From: Choristoneura fumiferana
Taxonomy: Eukaryota > Arthropoda > Insecta > Lepidoptera > Tortricidae
NCBI RefSeq assembly: GCF_025370935.1
Contig: NC_133494.1
Coordinates: forward strand, 12,157,136 to 12,221,135
Direction of reading: 5' to 3'
Length of the DNA stretch: 64,000 nucleotides
The position numbers and the translations under genes are program-made. This document shows, piece by piece, positions 1 to 10,496 of the stretch. Below the pieces are notes generated by a model. It made no database searches and was not told the origin of the DNA. It worked only from the letters and a program-made list of their open reading frames with translations. How positions within the stretch are numbered: position 1 is the stretch's first letter; each line of letters starts with the position of its first letter.

Positions 1-15
1 CTAATCATTATTTTT

Positions 16-305
16 TGTATGGCAACACTTGCGCGGTCAAACATTATCAATTTTTATAGGTAACAATTGTAATGCCAGCAACTCTTACCACTGAGACACA
101 AAAGGCTTAAATTTAACCTATGTTATGTATAACTAATAACTGTGATCAGTTCGGTCCACTATATAAAATTGCGCTCAGCCCGAGTACCGTCATATTTTGT
201 TTATCACCCATTCTTTCAACATGCCCATATCATTGAAGCAACCTTTCTTCCACAACAGCTATGCACCTGAACAATTATCACTTACCTTGTCGTTGTAGTC
301 ATACC
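16..305 (+). mobile_element. possible solo LTR or promoter-like remnant
   Basis: The stretch opens with TGTATGGCAACACTTG, which resembles the TG-start and GGCAACAC motif of BEL/Pao LTRs. It carries a TATA box (TATATAAAA near 160-168) about 30 bases before a possible start region. No matching second LTR, coding body or target duplication was found, so the end is arbitrary. This is a weak call; an ordinary promoter-like sequence is the alternative. Confidence 0.22.
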
Positions 306-2330
306 TCGTGATGGATCCAGACTCAATTAATCGCCCTAACTTCACAACGTGTGTGATGTGTGTGATTCCAGTGTGTGTGCACAAACACAGTTTGTGAGCG
401 TAATTGCTCAAAGAGATGACTTCATAAGTACCTACCTATGCGGTTCTGTTGGCCGATATGCAGATCTGTGGGAAATTTTGTTAGTATCTATACGATGTAT
501 TACTGTGAAACTACAGGACAGGATACTTATACTAAAAGGTTTGGTTTGTATATGGTGGAGTTTAGGAAAATTCGCTATCGCATAAGAAGGGTTAAATTAC
601 GAATTACTAAATGATTTGTTTAACAATTTGTTTACAGACTCTAAGGTAAGTACAGCAATATGCAATTGAGCAATTGTTTGTTCTGTAATAGGTCAATTTT
701 ATGTGATTTTCAAGAAAAAAAGAATTATTCCTACATAGATACTTTAACAAATTAATAAAATGGTAAATGTTAGTAGATTTGTTTGACGACCAACAGCCAC
801 TTAAAACGACCAAAACAGTATAGTTAGGTACCTGTCTGAGTAATATAGACAAAAGTATAAATATCTTTACCCAATTTTTGTAAAAAAAATCGGATTATTG
901 AAAAAAAAGTCGTTTGCCGCAACTTATTTTCAATTTCAAAATTATCTTAATTCAAAATATACCAATATCTTCTGTAACAAAGGCGCCCCAGTATGTTCAT
1001 GTTTGTTCATACATGAATTTTTCAACAACCCAAACTATCAAACTCAATCACCAACACATCTGACACTTAAAAAATGCCCCAAAATCAATCTCGCCCCTGC
1101 ACAGCGAAATATTTTCCACCATCGTCCAATCACCTAGCCCCGTTGTCTCGGCGGTAATTTGGACAAATGAGCGCCGGCTCGGGACCAAATTAGATCTCGC
1201 TGGACCGAGATCGCGGCACTTGGCGAGCGCAGTTTGTATCGACCGAGATTCGGTGAGACTTGCCTGTGTAGATTTACGAGCATGTATTGTGTGAAGAAAA
1301 TATTTTGCTTCAAACTTATGAGATTTGCACCCATAATCGGGTGGATCTTTTGTGTGCCATATTGAAATGTGTAAATTGGAACGTGAAAAATCTAATCAAT
1401 GCCATCCTATTGCATATTGCTTACTTTGTAATTTTCTCTCTGTGTACCTGTTTTCTGTATTACTTACTATTTCTGGTAGGTATACAATATAGTCATTGTA
1501 TTGTATTGTATAAAATCACTATGGCCTCGGGACTCAACAGACAAACAATACAGCATGTTTTTTGTTTAGCAGTCGTGTAATAAGGCTGACCTTCGGCGCA
1601 GTTTCTATTGCCAGAGATTTGGTTAAACTTGCCTGTTAACAGTGTATTGTTTGATCAAACTATATATATATTTATAAGTTTAAAACAAACTCACGGAATT
1701 TTTATTCATAACTTGACTTGTTGGATCGAAATTAACGTAAGCATGGCCATAGTTTAAATACATAAGAAATTCTATTTTATTCTCGTCACACAAAGCTTCC
1801 TTATAATTTCTTCCTGATATTAAAATTAGTATTCTTCAGCATTCAACAGTCATATATTCAAAAATTCAATTTGAGTGCCAGTTATTAGCGATACAGTTTT
1901 TTTTTTTATTATTACAAGCTTTTATATAAAATTTAGTTTGTTTGTTTATTTAGTATGTTGAACTACATGCGCAGGCCAGTATTATTGGACCATAGTTACG
2001 ACTTATTGACGCGGTACAATACAACACTAAATTGGGGACGTGGATGCAAATCGATTTAACTTGTTTGTCTTGGAGCTAACCTGGGATTGGACATCTTCGA
2101 TTCATAAATAATGCATAGAGTTATAAATATAGGCTTCTTTACTGTTCTTCGTTACTGTTTAGTAACTTAATTTAAGCTACAATAAAGAGATCATTTTTAT
2201 TGGCAAAAGAAAAATTGTTTTTTTCTTAATGTACGTGTCTTATATTTTCTGATAATCCAACTAACGGACTAAAATATAATAAATAATATCACAATCTGGA
2301 CTTTTCACGCTAACAAACAAGTAATAATTA
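306..2330. other. stretch without recognised gene
   Basis: AT-rich sequence with a GC-richer island near 1,135-1,275. Open frames here are short, lack recognisable domains and overlap on both strands. The only internal structure seen is a diverged direct repeat (1,227-1,269 and 1,596-1,638), listed separately. Confidence 0.5.
1227..1638 (+). repeat. pair of diverged ~43-bp direct repeats
   Basis: Both copies (1,227-1,269 and 1,596-1,638) run GCGCAGTTT, TAT, GAGATT, GGT, ACTTGCCTGT in the same order with scattered substitutions, about 370 bases apart. They could be the ends of an old insertion or a local duplication. The family is not recognised. Confidence 0.4.
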
Positions 2331-2333
2331 CCT

Positions 2334-2374
2334 CAACGTTTCGACCATATTACGGTGGCCGTGGTCACGAGTAG
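2334..2374 (-). repeat. hairpin plus GGTCGAAACGTTGAGG motif, Penelope-like remnant
   Basis: Read on the minus strand, a GC-rich segment (CACGGCCACCGTAATATGG) is followed by TCGAAACGTTGAGG. The layout is like dispersed motifs I associate with Penelope-like element termini. Two related layouts occur near 4,425-4,470 (+) and 45,958-45,995 (-). There is no GIY-YIG or RT coding sequence nearby, so the family assignment is tentative. Confidence 0.25.
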
Positions 2375-2414
2375 TAAAAAAGTAGAATAATATTTTTTTT
2401 TACCCAAGAAACTA

Positions 2415-2470
2415 CCCAATTCTGCAAAGTTTCTTGCGACGCATTCTTCTTGGCAATTATAGTTTAAAAA
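2415..2470 (+). mobile_element. LINE 3'-end fragment
   Basis: Contains TTTCTTGCGACGCATTCTTC followed by TTGGCAATTAT. This matches the 3'-end repeat at 48,490-48,616 (TTTCTTGCGGCGCATTCTTC) and more loosely the one at 26,565-26,700. Downstream similarity fades quickly. It is a short, 5'-truncated relic. Confidence 0.4.
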
Positions 2471-2844
2471 GCTTTTTAAAAGAGCCCTTTACAATGTTAA
2501 AGAATAAACGTTTGGATTTTGAACACTTTCGAATTCGCAAAAACATGAAAAGGAAAAAGACTAGGCTCCCAGAAGTTGTCAGACAATTTTTTAAATCAGT
2601 ATTGACCGGATGCAAATAAATACCCTGTTATCCCGGTGTTTAAACATTGTAGGGCGCCCTCCCGGCTCCTAATCAAAAAATTGAACTTTCAATAAAGGGA
2701 ATCATTAATTCTACTTAGGGAGGGATCCCATAAGATCCTAACGAACCCCGCAAGAATTCCCGCTGTTTTTTTTCTTAATAATTATTTGAGCAAGGGAAAT
2801 GTTTCGGCGGTCAAGAGCGGGTTTTAAAAGATTTGTTTTTGGGT

Positions 2845-2950
2845 TCCGTAGTCTTAACAAGGAACCTTAATAGTTTCGTTGCTTCCGTCTGGTCGTTGGT
2901 CCACCCCGTCCGTTCACGTCTTAGTGTAGTATAGAGACTGTTAGTACTAG
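2845..2950 (+). repeat. degenerate GGGTTCCG-family repeat
   Basis: Begins GGGTTCCGTAGTC and contains GGAACCTTAATAGTTTCG and a CCGTCTGGTCG block. It parallels the better-preserved copies at 9,481-9,745 and 42,516-43,685 in the same order. Only the left end survives. Confidence 0.4.
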
Positions 2951-2989
2951 AAATCAGTAATTTAGCATGGATTATAAAATAATATGGCG

Positions 2990-3121
2990 TACAGTCAAAG
3001 ATATCGACACGGCCAAAGTTTCAAAAATATGTGTACACGACTTTATGCAATTAACATTAAGGCCGTGTACATACATATTTTTGCAACTTGGGCCGTGTCG
3101 ATATCTTTGCCCTTGACTGTA
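2990..3121. mobile_element. Tc1/mariner-like foldback MITE
   Basis: A 132-bp near-palindrome: the left end TACAGTCAAAGATATCGAC pairs with the right end GTCGATATCTTTGCCCTTGAC-TGTA, followed by a second paired block around GTGTACA...TGTACA. It is bounded by TA dinucleotides as expected for a TA target duplication. It has no coding capacity, so it would depend on a transposase elsewhere. A partial relative is near 10,640-10,680. Confidence 0.65.
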
Positions 3122-3194
3122 CCTCTTTTAAAAGTGAAGTGAGGGTGATTTTTTTGTCGTCTTCTCCATTGAATAAGTCTTGCAAAAAGATTGC

Positions 3195-3335
3195 AAGTTT
3201 GCGTAAACTACTTTTCGATTCAAAGAAAACATTGTAGGAAACCTGCACAAACCTGCGAAGCAATTCAGTGGTGTGCGTGTGAAGTTTCTGAAGAATCTGG
3301 GATGAGGCTCCGAGGGAGCTACGGCCCAAGCATAC
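3195..3335 (+). mobile_element. SINE body fragment (same family as 3,818-4,120)
   Basis: Contains AACATTGTAGGAAACCTGC, CTGCGAAGCAATTCAGTGG and GGGAGCTACGGCCCAAGC in the order found in the body of the minus-strand SINE at 3,818-4,120, here on the plus strand. The tRNA-like head and the tail are missing. Confidence 0.5.
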
Positions 3336-3807
3336 ATTATATTACAGGTTTTTTTTTTAATTTTCTTAGACTTTGAGTATAATTGGTTATTTAAAGTAAC
3401 AGTAAATTTCTGTAACGTTCAGGAAAGATTGGAACCCTCTTCACTTGAGTTTAATCCGCACTTGCCAGTTTTTCTAATAATATCAACGCTGGGGCTTTTG
3501 GATTTGAACTCTACTTCAGGTCACTTTCAGACATCTTGTATTGATCGCTTATTTTCCTTAGACGCTTTCTTAGATGTATCTAGATTCTACGGACAACTTG
3601 TTGATAACGCTAGTACCTACCTAGTACAATCACTTGCATTAATATCTGCCACAGTGGAGCCTACAAAAATATCAGATACGTTCTACAGACCCTGGAAATA
3701 GAGTCGTATCAGATATTTATGCACGCTTTGTTGTGTCAGATATTTGCGCTGGTGACTGTACGACCCCATTCAATCTGAAAAATATTTAGCGACCCCCGAT
3801 TTACTTT
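3336..3807. other. stretch without recognised gene
   Basis: An open frame from 3,429 to 3,701 (+) has no recognisable domain. The right part contains repeated CAGATATTTG/CAGATATT words and a GGTGACTGTA end. These words resume after the SINE near 4,530-4,560, so this may be one old element into which the SINE at 3,818 inserted. Confidence 0.35.
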
Positions 3808-4130
3808 TATGTTTAGTCATCATCCCAGCCTATATACGTCCCACTGCAGGGCACAGGCCTCCTCTCGGAATGAGAGGGCTTGGGCAGTAGTTCCCACACG
3901 GGCCCAGTGCAGATTGGGAACTTCACACACACCGTTGAATTGCTTCGCAGGTTGGTTGTGCAGGTTTCCTCACAATGTTTTCCTTCACCGCAAAGCTCGT
4001 GGTAAATTTCAAATGTAATTCCGCACATGAATTTCGAAAAACTCAGAGGTGCGAGCCGGGGTTTGAACCCACGATCCTCTGCTTGAGAGGCCATAGGTTA
4101 AACCACTCGGCCGCCACGGCTATGTTTAGT
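3808..4130 (-). mobile_element. full-length tRNA-derived SINE with 10-bp target duplication
   Basis: On the minus strand the element starts at 4,120 with a tRNA-like head (GCCGTGGCGGCCGAGTGGTT, then GGGTTCAAACCCCGGC as a B-box). It continues through a body with GAGGAAACCTGCACAACC and ends near 3,818 with TATATAGGCTGGGATGATGA. Exact 10-bp repeats TATGTTTAGT flank it at 3,808-3,817 and 4,121-4,130. The head resembles a class II (Ser/Leu-type) tRNA. Related fragments occur at 3,195-3,335 and 41,899-41,985. Confidence 0.85.
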
Positions 4131-4270
4131 GTTTGTGTTTAATATTGTCATTCAAAAGGCAATAGATGGAAGCAATACTTGGGATATCATTTCGTGGCAG
4201 TGGATAGGGTATGTTGCTGGTAAAACTGCCATCAGTATAGCCGTTACAATGACCAGATTGTCTCGTCGGG

Positions 4271-4512
4271 CAGTATGTATGTATGTAAATACTTTATTGT
4301 ACATAAAACACAAAAATAATACAAAAAAAAGAAAACAACAAAACAAAAGAGTGCAAAGGCAGTCGCGCGAGCAGAGCAGTGGCGCGTAGTGCGCGTGTTG
4401 CAGCCGCTGAGTCGCGTGCTCCTATGAAGAAGGGCTACGAAGTAGCCCGTAACATGTCGAGCTAAGCTCGATTTAAGACGTGGGTTATCCGTTACAATAT
4501 CATTTAATATGA
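4271..4512. mobile_element. inserted LINE-tail/unclassified fragment between duplicated flanks
   Basis: The words CCGTTACAAT and GACCAGATTGT occur on both sides (4,240-4,261 and 4,489-4,520), suggesting a target duplication. The left part reads as a reverse-orientation LINE end (ATGTATGTAAATACTTTATT, then A-rich). The right part holds GAAGGGCTACGAAGTAGCCC followed by ACATGTCGAGC, a short hairpin plus a Penelope-like word. No coding sequence. Confidence 0.35.
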
Positions 4513-4876
4513 CCAGATTGTTGATTCTTGTGTCAGATATTGGTTCTCCTGACTGTATCTAATACGTTACTGCATCTTTTTAAATAATAATAATAAATCA
4601 ATTATTTTATTTCGGAATGAAGCCATATGTTGTCACAGTTTAAATAAATGTTATATTGTTTATAAACATAAACATAATAAAAACACTACAACAAAGTGGC
4701 AAACATGCAGCAGAATGTGTGCGTGCGAGTGTGCTACTGGTTAGATTTGTATGAAATTTGGTATGTTGTTATTCCTAATATCGGCATCCAAGATAACGGA
4801 ACAATCATTCGCATTTTTCATATAAATATCTACCCTAACCGGGGGTCGAACCAGTCCTGGTTCAAGCTACATATTT

Positions 4877-5135
4877 TAGACGACCAGATGGCCTAGTGGT
4901 TAGAGAACCTGACTACGAAGCTGGAGGTCCTGGGTTTGATTCCCGTGTCGGGGCAGATATTTGTATGAAAAATACGAATGTTTGTTCGAGTGTCTTGGTT
5001 GTTTGTATGAAATTAAGTATGTATCTATATGTATAATCATTCGTTGCTTAGTACCCATAACACAAGCTTTGCTAAGCTTACTTTGGGACTAGGTCAATTG
5101 GTGTGAATTGTCCCGTGTTTTTTTTTTATATATAA
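4877..5135 (+). mobile_element. tRNA-derived lepidopteran SINE
   Basis: The head GATGGCCTAGTGGTTAGAGA (A-box region) is followed by GGGTTTGATTCCC (B-box). Then come GGGGCAGATATTTGTATG, a TATG-rich body, CTTTGCTAAGCTTACTTTGG and GACTAGGTCAATTGGTGTG, ending in a T-rich tail. The same family occurs at 20,314-20,560 (+), 32,495-32,750 (-) and 49,590-49,850 (-). RNA polymerase III promoter elements are visible, but nothing shows it is active. Confidence 0.85.
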
Positions 5136-5145
5136 TTATACTTAG

Positions 5146-5279
5146 CCGTTGCTTAGTACGCATAACACAAACTTTGCTAAGCTTACTTTGGGACTAGGTA
5201 ATTGGTGTGAATATATTATATTGGTGTTATTATTTATTATATTCAGGTTCTCTAACCACTGTGCTATCTAGTCGTCTTG
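5146..5279. mobile_element. SINE tail duplicate and inverted SINE head
   Basis: 5,148-5,210 repeats the 3' part of the preceding SINE (GTTGCTTAGTACGCATAACA to TTGGTGTGAAT) in the same direction. 5,246-5,277 holds the head in the opposite direction (GTTCTCTAACCACTGTGC). This looks like a second insertion with internal deletion and inversion. Confidence 0.55.
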
Positions 5280-6290
5280 TACTTGTTACAAAAGGATGCT
5301 CGTCTGTCTCTGTAATAAAGCAAATAAAAGTTATAGATTATACTATTCCGTCTAAATCTAAATCTAATGCCAGTTCCACACTGTCCAAATACAACCTGAC
5401 CTATTTATATTTGCAAACCCTTGGGACCGGCCCCTTCCGGGCTATTCTTTGTTAAACGCGATCTTCCGCCAACATGTAATTTTCCCACCCTCGTATCTTA
5501 CTCAAAAATGCAGTTGCAAGAAACACCTAGCCGCGTGAAACTTAAAGTTTAATTTTAAAACGAGTGTGCAATCACTATGTGAGGTTAGGGAAATTTTGGA
5601 AGGCCCTTTGACAACGTCTTTGATGCGCACAAGATATGCGTGAAAAGCGGAAATCATTAATATTGGAAGCGTTGAGAAAACCGAATTTAAGGGTGTAAGT
5701 GGCAATTTTGTCGAACGATTTCTTTGGCATTAGCAACATGTTTCGCACTTTTGATTATTTTGCCTACCCCCCGTTTCGCCTAGATTTAGTTTTCAACAGG
5801 GAACGGTTGCAAGTCATTCTTTGAGGACAAACTTAAATAAATATATAATATACTTTGAATGTTCTAAAACTATTTTTGACACACTTGCACGTAAACAGCA
5901 CCATATCAAGCAGTCTAACTTGATTTCAACTTGCAATGCTTTTAATAATCTTAATGAGACCCGCGGGCCTTTTTCTTGCAATAAATTATAGCCCTAGGAC
6001 TGTTATGCTCTATTTGTTATGCCAGAAATCCAGCTATCTGCATACAAATTTCATCCAAATCCGTCCAGTTGCTTTAGTGTGCTAGAGAAGCAAAAACACA
6101 TATACTATCGCATTTATAATATTAATAGGAATACCACGATGAAAAACTCTTAGCAATTAAGTAATAAGTAGGTAGCTTTGAATTAGTGCATAGGTAATTG
6201 AAGTGAAATCAAAACTTATGATAAACGCGTATGTGGCACCTACATTAAACGCTCTTATTATGACTCCGTTTCCTTGCCCGTTTTAAAACC
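5280..6290. other. stretch without recognised gene
   Basis: No gene seen. Around 6,010-6,115 there is a dispersed block (CAAATTTCATCCAAATCCGT, then ATTTATAATATTAATAGGA) related to the repeats at 14,190-14,630, 38,160-38,400 and 49,105-49,262. The rest is unrecognised. Confidence 0.45.
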
Positions 6291-6291
6291 T

Positions 6292-6431
6292 GGGGGGGGG
6301 GGCTACTACGAAATTCGAAAGTCGATGTTCGTATCGTACCGTCCCTCTCACTCTCGTATTAAATAATATTAGCGAAAGCGGGACGACAAGATACGAAGTT
6401 CGAATTTTGCAATTCGTAGTATAGGGCCTGG
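6292..6431. mobile_element. foldback MITE, GGGCTACTACGAA family (copy 1)
   Basis: Left end GGGCTACTACGAAATTCGAA and right end TTCGAATTTTGCAATTCGTA are inverted repeats of a ~140-bp element with CGTACCGTCCCTCTC / GCGGGACGACAAGATACGA subterminal arms. CTGGG-like words flank both sides and may be the target duplication. Other copies are at 26,774-26,894 and 62,287-62,417. Confidence 0.7.
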
Positions 6432-6483
6432 GCGTACTAAAACTTCTACTAAAACGTCGGATCTTATATACTCGTAAGTTGGT

Positions 6484-6740
6484 GTATATATATACGGTAT
6501 ATAAGCTGCGTGCACACTGCGGGCTCCGCTCGGTCGACGGTAATAAGGCGCCAGGCAGGTGTCGTTTACGCTTCGCGCGTCTCTCGGGCGTTGCTACGCG
6601 ACGTGGGTCGGTAGCTTGGTAGCGTTTGGCTGGATATTGTGTCCTTAGCTTTATATTCAGTAAGGGGTAAAACATTTTTTTTAACGAAGCATTTGATTTT
6701 GGCATTTTCTTATAAATTGTGAACAAGGAAGGTGAATATG
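6484..6740 (+). promoter_or_regulatory. possible TATA promoter with GC-rich downstream segment
   Basis: GTATATATATACGGTATATA near 6,482-6,502 is followed by an unusually GC-rich, CpG-rich segment (6,505-6,640) that differs from the surrounding AT-rich DNA. A GTGAAT donor-like word lies near 6,731. This could be a core promoter and non-coding first exon of a gene outside the window, or a MITE-derived GC island. No transcript evidence is available. Confidence 0.2.
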
Positions 6741-8350
6741 TGAATGAAAGTTTATGTAATTATTAACACTTTTAGTGTAATTTTCCTCGATCAAAACACT
6801 AAAAATCCTCACCATTTTTTTTTCAAGTAAATTAAAATAATCATTTTATTCAGTCGCTTAGTTTACTTTTGCTTACTACGCTGCATAGGATTTTGTTAAG
6901 TGAATTGTATGGACGGACATGGAATTACGACTGAGGAAATTAAAACGTTAAAACTTTTACGTGCAATTAATTTTTAATTCTAACCAGCCTCATTGTTCTA
7001 TTTGTTATGAAGAAATTGTCATAAAAAATGGCAAAACACTTACTTGGTCGAATCACATAGCGCCACCAACCGAACAGTTTAATTCATCCATCCAAAAACT
7101 ACTTACCCTTAAAACTTAAATTGCGCACTTAAACTAACTACAATCATCATACATACTCATATTAATCAAACCTAAAACCCGCGATATAATTAAACTTTTC
7201 ATAGTTACATCAGAACTTTGCCGATATCCGCACTAGCATAACAAGATGTCTTTCGAGACCAAACAGGAAGACCCATCGATATTTTCAAGACCGTCTATTC
7301 CTGAACGGGAAAGTAAAGTTGTGTAGGATAAGGGAGACCATGTTATAGTGGCGCTAGATGTTCCAGTGGTAATACGCAGGGGTGTGTTTTTGCTTTATGT
7401 CGCGTGAAATTTTATTGTCGTTGAACCGGCGGCGGGCCAGTAGCCGGCGGATGCCAGATATAACAATACTATCTCTTTTATGACGACAAAAATACATTGT
7501 GTTGCTGGTGAGCAGGATTAGGATGAGAGGAGAGAAAATTTGCAGTTGTTTAGTAGAGGTATGGCCAACCTTTTTGAATTTTTGGCTAAGATGAACCTTA
7601 ACATATATTATGCCAGTAAATTTATGATACGCTGGTCGCTAACAATGCTTACCGAATGACGTAAATATCACCTTGGCTTGGATGGTTCTATAGTGGTTTG
7701 GGAATGAAATTGGTTGATTGTAAGTCTGTGTAATCGTTTTTTTAGGTAAGATTAATTATATTTAAATCAAATTTAAAAACTTACTTGCAAAATATACCTA
7801 GGTACTTGGAAAATTATACTAGGTATACTTGGAAGATTCCGTATACAAAAACCTCAGAAAAATATTATTACGGTTAGTATGATTTTGACAGCTACGGAAC
7901 CCTATGCTGGGCGTGTCTGACACGCTTTTGGCTGTTTTTTTTTTCTTCAGACTATATTGTATTCTACATTGCAAAATCGTTAGTCAATGTGCTGACTGAC
8001 CTCTAGTAACACTAGTTACGCTACAAACTACTAGATCTACGAGTAGGTCTCGATATGGTTCGTCTACCTATTTAAAAAGCTTGTAATATATAAAAACTTC
8101 ACGAAAAAAAAACCGACTTCCTAACGTTATTAACTTACAAAAACATTATTAATTCAGGCAAAGTCGGACCTCGTTCCTCTGTTTGCTCTCCATTATCCAA
8201 ATGAGACAAGGGGCTGTGTCCACGTCTAACTCTCTAAATGAGAACTGTGCTGAGCAAACGAGTACGTATTTACCTAACCTCGAGGATTTCTGTATGAAGG
8301 TTGGAGATCAGACGATACTGTACCCTTGTGTTTTGCCCAACTACAAAAAA
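6741..8350. other. stretch without recognised gene
   Basis: No coding gene supported. A 26-codon frame at 7,246-7,326 is too short to call. 7,800-7,945 holds a reverse-end fragment of the GGGTTCCG family (CTACGGAACCCTATGCTGGG, CGTGTCTGACACGCTTTTGG). A poly-A block followed by ACCGACTTCC near 8,105-8,130 is a common dispersed tail. Confidence 0.45.
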
Positions 8351-8351
8351 A

Positions 8352-8745
8352 AGGTCATCATCATCATCATCATCATCTCAGCCGTAGGACGTCCACTGTT
8401 GGACATAGGCCTCCCCCACAGACCTCCAGTTGCTTCGGTTGGCAGCGGCCTGCATCCACCGTACACCTGCGGCTTTAACCAGGTCATCCGTCCATCCTGT
8501 TGGTGGACGTCCTACGCTGCGCTTGCCGATCCGCGGCCTCCACTCGAGAAGTTTTCGGCCCCAACGGCCATCCGTTCTCCGTGCTATATGGCCCGCCCAT
8601 TGCCACTTCAACGAGCTGATTCGCTTGACTATGTCGGTGACCCTTGTTCTTCTACGTATCTCTTCATTTCTGATTCGGTCCCGTAGAGAAACCCCAAGCA
8701 TAGCTCTCTCCATAGCTCGCTGAGCAACTCTGAGCCCTCTGAAAA
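8352..8745 (-). mobile_element. 5'-truncated RTE-clade LINE, 3' end
   Basis: Minus-strand translation from 8,713 to 8,378 gives the C-terminal tail of an RTE reverse transcriptase, with ERAMLGVSLRDRIRN, LKWQWAGHIARR and GEAYVQQWTS. The element ends in a (CAT/ATG)n tract at 8,354-8,375, the usual RTE tail. Endonuclease and RT catalytic parts are missing. Other copies: 35,851-36,115, 47,991-48,466, and degraded ones at 45,065-45,415 and 26,735-26,965. Confidence 0.85.
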
Positions 8746-8875
8746 AAAAAGGTGAGGTGAAGAAAATCGTTTTCTCTGTGTAGTCATCATTATAATATCG
8801 CCAATACTTTGAAAAAATCTCGTATCTCTAATCAACACATCAATAAGATTTACCCTTGAAATAAGGTTTATAAAG

Positions 8876-9250
8876 TTAATGATGATGATGATGATGATAT
8901 GTATAATCAGAATCTCGGAAACGGCTCCAACGATTTCGATGAAATTTGGTATGTGGGGGTTTTCGGGGATGACAAATCGATCTAGCTTGGTCTTAGCTCT
9001 GGGAAAACGCTTATTATCGAGTAGGGTAAACCATACAGTAATTGGCCACGTTACAGTAATTGCCCACTTGATTTTTTTATATGAAACAACAATAATACAA
9101 ATAATTTAATGATAAAAGCGACTAGATTACTATAATTAGCACGATATTATGATTTATCACCACTTTTCTTTGTATATTTTTGATTTAATTCAAGTGGGCA
9201 ATTACTGTACCGTGGCCAAAGCTCGGTCGCCCAGGTACTATTTTTAACAT
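8876..9250. repeat. dispersed ATCTCGGAAACGG repeat containing a MITE
   Basis: After an (ATG)n tract (8,879-8,899), a dispersed block reads ATCTCGGAAACGGCTCCAAC and GATGAAATTTGGTATG, then is interrupted. The interruption (about 9,042-9,219) is a foldback: TTGGCCACGTTACAGTAATT pairs with AATTACTGTACCGTGGCCAA. The host repeat seems to resume after 9,220 (GCTCGGTCGCCCAGG). Confidence 0.5.
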
Positions 9251-9299
9251 ACTAAATTTGATATAATATTATACTTTTCGTCCTCTTTAATTCGGATTA

Positions 9300-9910
9300 T
9301 AGACCAATAGTTAATAGTCTGTGTGACAACCGGCAGAGGTTCGTTTTTTTATATAAGAGGGGGAAAACGATCCTGCGGGTCACCTGATGGGAAGCAATGA
9401 CCGTCGCCCATGGACACCTGTCAACACGAGGGGTATCACAGGTGCGTTGCCGGCCCTTTGAGAGACTGATAGGCTCGTTTTTAGGGTTCCGGAGCCAAAA
9501 TGGCAAAAACGGAACCCTTATAGTTTCGCCATGTCTGTCCGTCTGTCTGTCTGTCCGTCTTTCCGCGGCTTTGCTCAGGGACTATCAATGCTAGAAAGCT
9601 GTAATTTTGCACGGATATATTATTATATGTAAACTATGCCGACAAAATGGTACAAATCCTTAGAAAAATATTACTTTATTTTTCGTAATGCCTACGGAAC
9701 CCTATTTTGGGCGTGTCCGACACGCTCCTGGCCGGTTTTTTTTAAAGATCCCTAAATTGTACCGCTCCGGAAACACTGTCCCAGGAAGCTGGTTCCATAC
9801 TTTGGACGTGCGTGGAAAAAAGTTTCGCTTAAAGCGGACGGTACTAGATTGTCAATCATCAAGGTGGTGAGGATGAAATGACTGACGCCTGCGCGAAGTA
9901 CGGTAGTGAA
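9300..9910. mobile_element. LINE-derived repeat interrupted by another repeat
   Basis: 9,365-9,480 carries CACCTGATGGGAAGCAATG, CGTCGCCCATGGACACCTG and GGTGCGTTGCCGGCCC, related in reverse to the LINE tails at 44,741-44,992 and 57,979-58,228. 9,750-9,910 (CCGCTCCGGAAACACTGTCC, then GGAAGCTGGTTCCATACTTT) continues the same kind of element. The GGGTTCCG repeat (9,481-9,745) sits between the two halves. Confidence 0.45.
9481..9745 (+). repeat. GGGTTCCG...CGACACGCTC dispersed repeat
   Basis: Starts AGGGTTCCGGAGCCAAAATG, contains (GTCT/GTCC)n near 9,530-9,560, GACTATCAATGCTAGAAAGC and ATGCCGACAAAATGG. It ends CTACGGAACCCTATTTTGGG, CGTGTCCGACACGCTCCTGG, CCGG and a T-run. Frequent in Lepidoptera as I recall; the transposition class is unknown to me. 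Copy 2 is at 42,516-43,685. Confidence 0.6.
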
Positions 9911-10320
9911 ACCTAGCTGAAGGCAACCACTTACAGTATCTTTACCTTATTTACCTACTCTTACCTTATTCAGTATAGTCAACTTTACCTTGCGTTTTTA
10001 TAGATTGTCAACTCATGATATACCCTAGAGATCCGTTCCATCACGCGGCAGCCCCCTTTGACATCATACACTGACGGATGACGCCTTGTCGGAATTAAAT
10101 CTTATTGTCAGCGGTAATCGAGGGAATGACGCGTAAAATAGTAAAACGCTTGAGTTTTTGTTGCCTAGTCACATTGAGGACTTGTTGAGTAAATAATATA
10201 GTAGGTATTTAATGTATCTAATACATATACTAGTATGTTAAGGGCGTGCGTGCGTGTTAGGAATGACAAGTGGACTCTTAACTTGTAAGTAATTTTTTTT
10301 TTTAAATAGTCTTATGTATG
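9911..10320. other. stretch without recognised gene
   Basis: AT-rich, no long frame, no repeat that I recognise. Confidence 0.5.
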
Positions 10321-10496
10321 TCGGCGGCTGATCGTAAAATTCGCCAGACCACGAAATTCCTAGGCATATCGTGAAATGGCGCCATTTGATATGCCTAAAA
10401 GTTGGCACGGCATATCACGATGTGCCTGAAAAACAATAGGTACGGCAGATCGATTAGAGATCTCGTGATCTGGCGGCTTTTACGATCGGCCGCCGG
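10321..10496. mobile_element. foldback MITE, GGCGGCTGATCGTAAAA family
   Basis: The left end GGCGGCTGATCGTAAAATTC and right end TTTTACGATCGGCCGCC pair. Both carry a nearby GCCAGA-CACGA / TCGTGAT-CTGGC block. The middle holds three GGCATATC-type words and their complements, giving nested symmetry. About 175 bp, non-coding. Confidence 0.65.

Noticed and set aside
3429..3701. 90-codon frame on the plus strand
   Set aside because: No domain; its right part shares words with an interrupted repeat around 3,660-3,780 and 4,530.
4877..4950. tRNA gene at the SINE head (also at 20,314 and 32,750)
   Set aside because: A- and B-box are present, but the sequence continues into a conserved SINE body and recurs at several places.
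7246..7326. 26-codon frame starting MSFETKQEDPS
   Set aside because: Too short, no splice sites or homology visible to support an exon.
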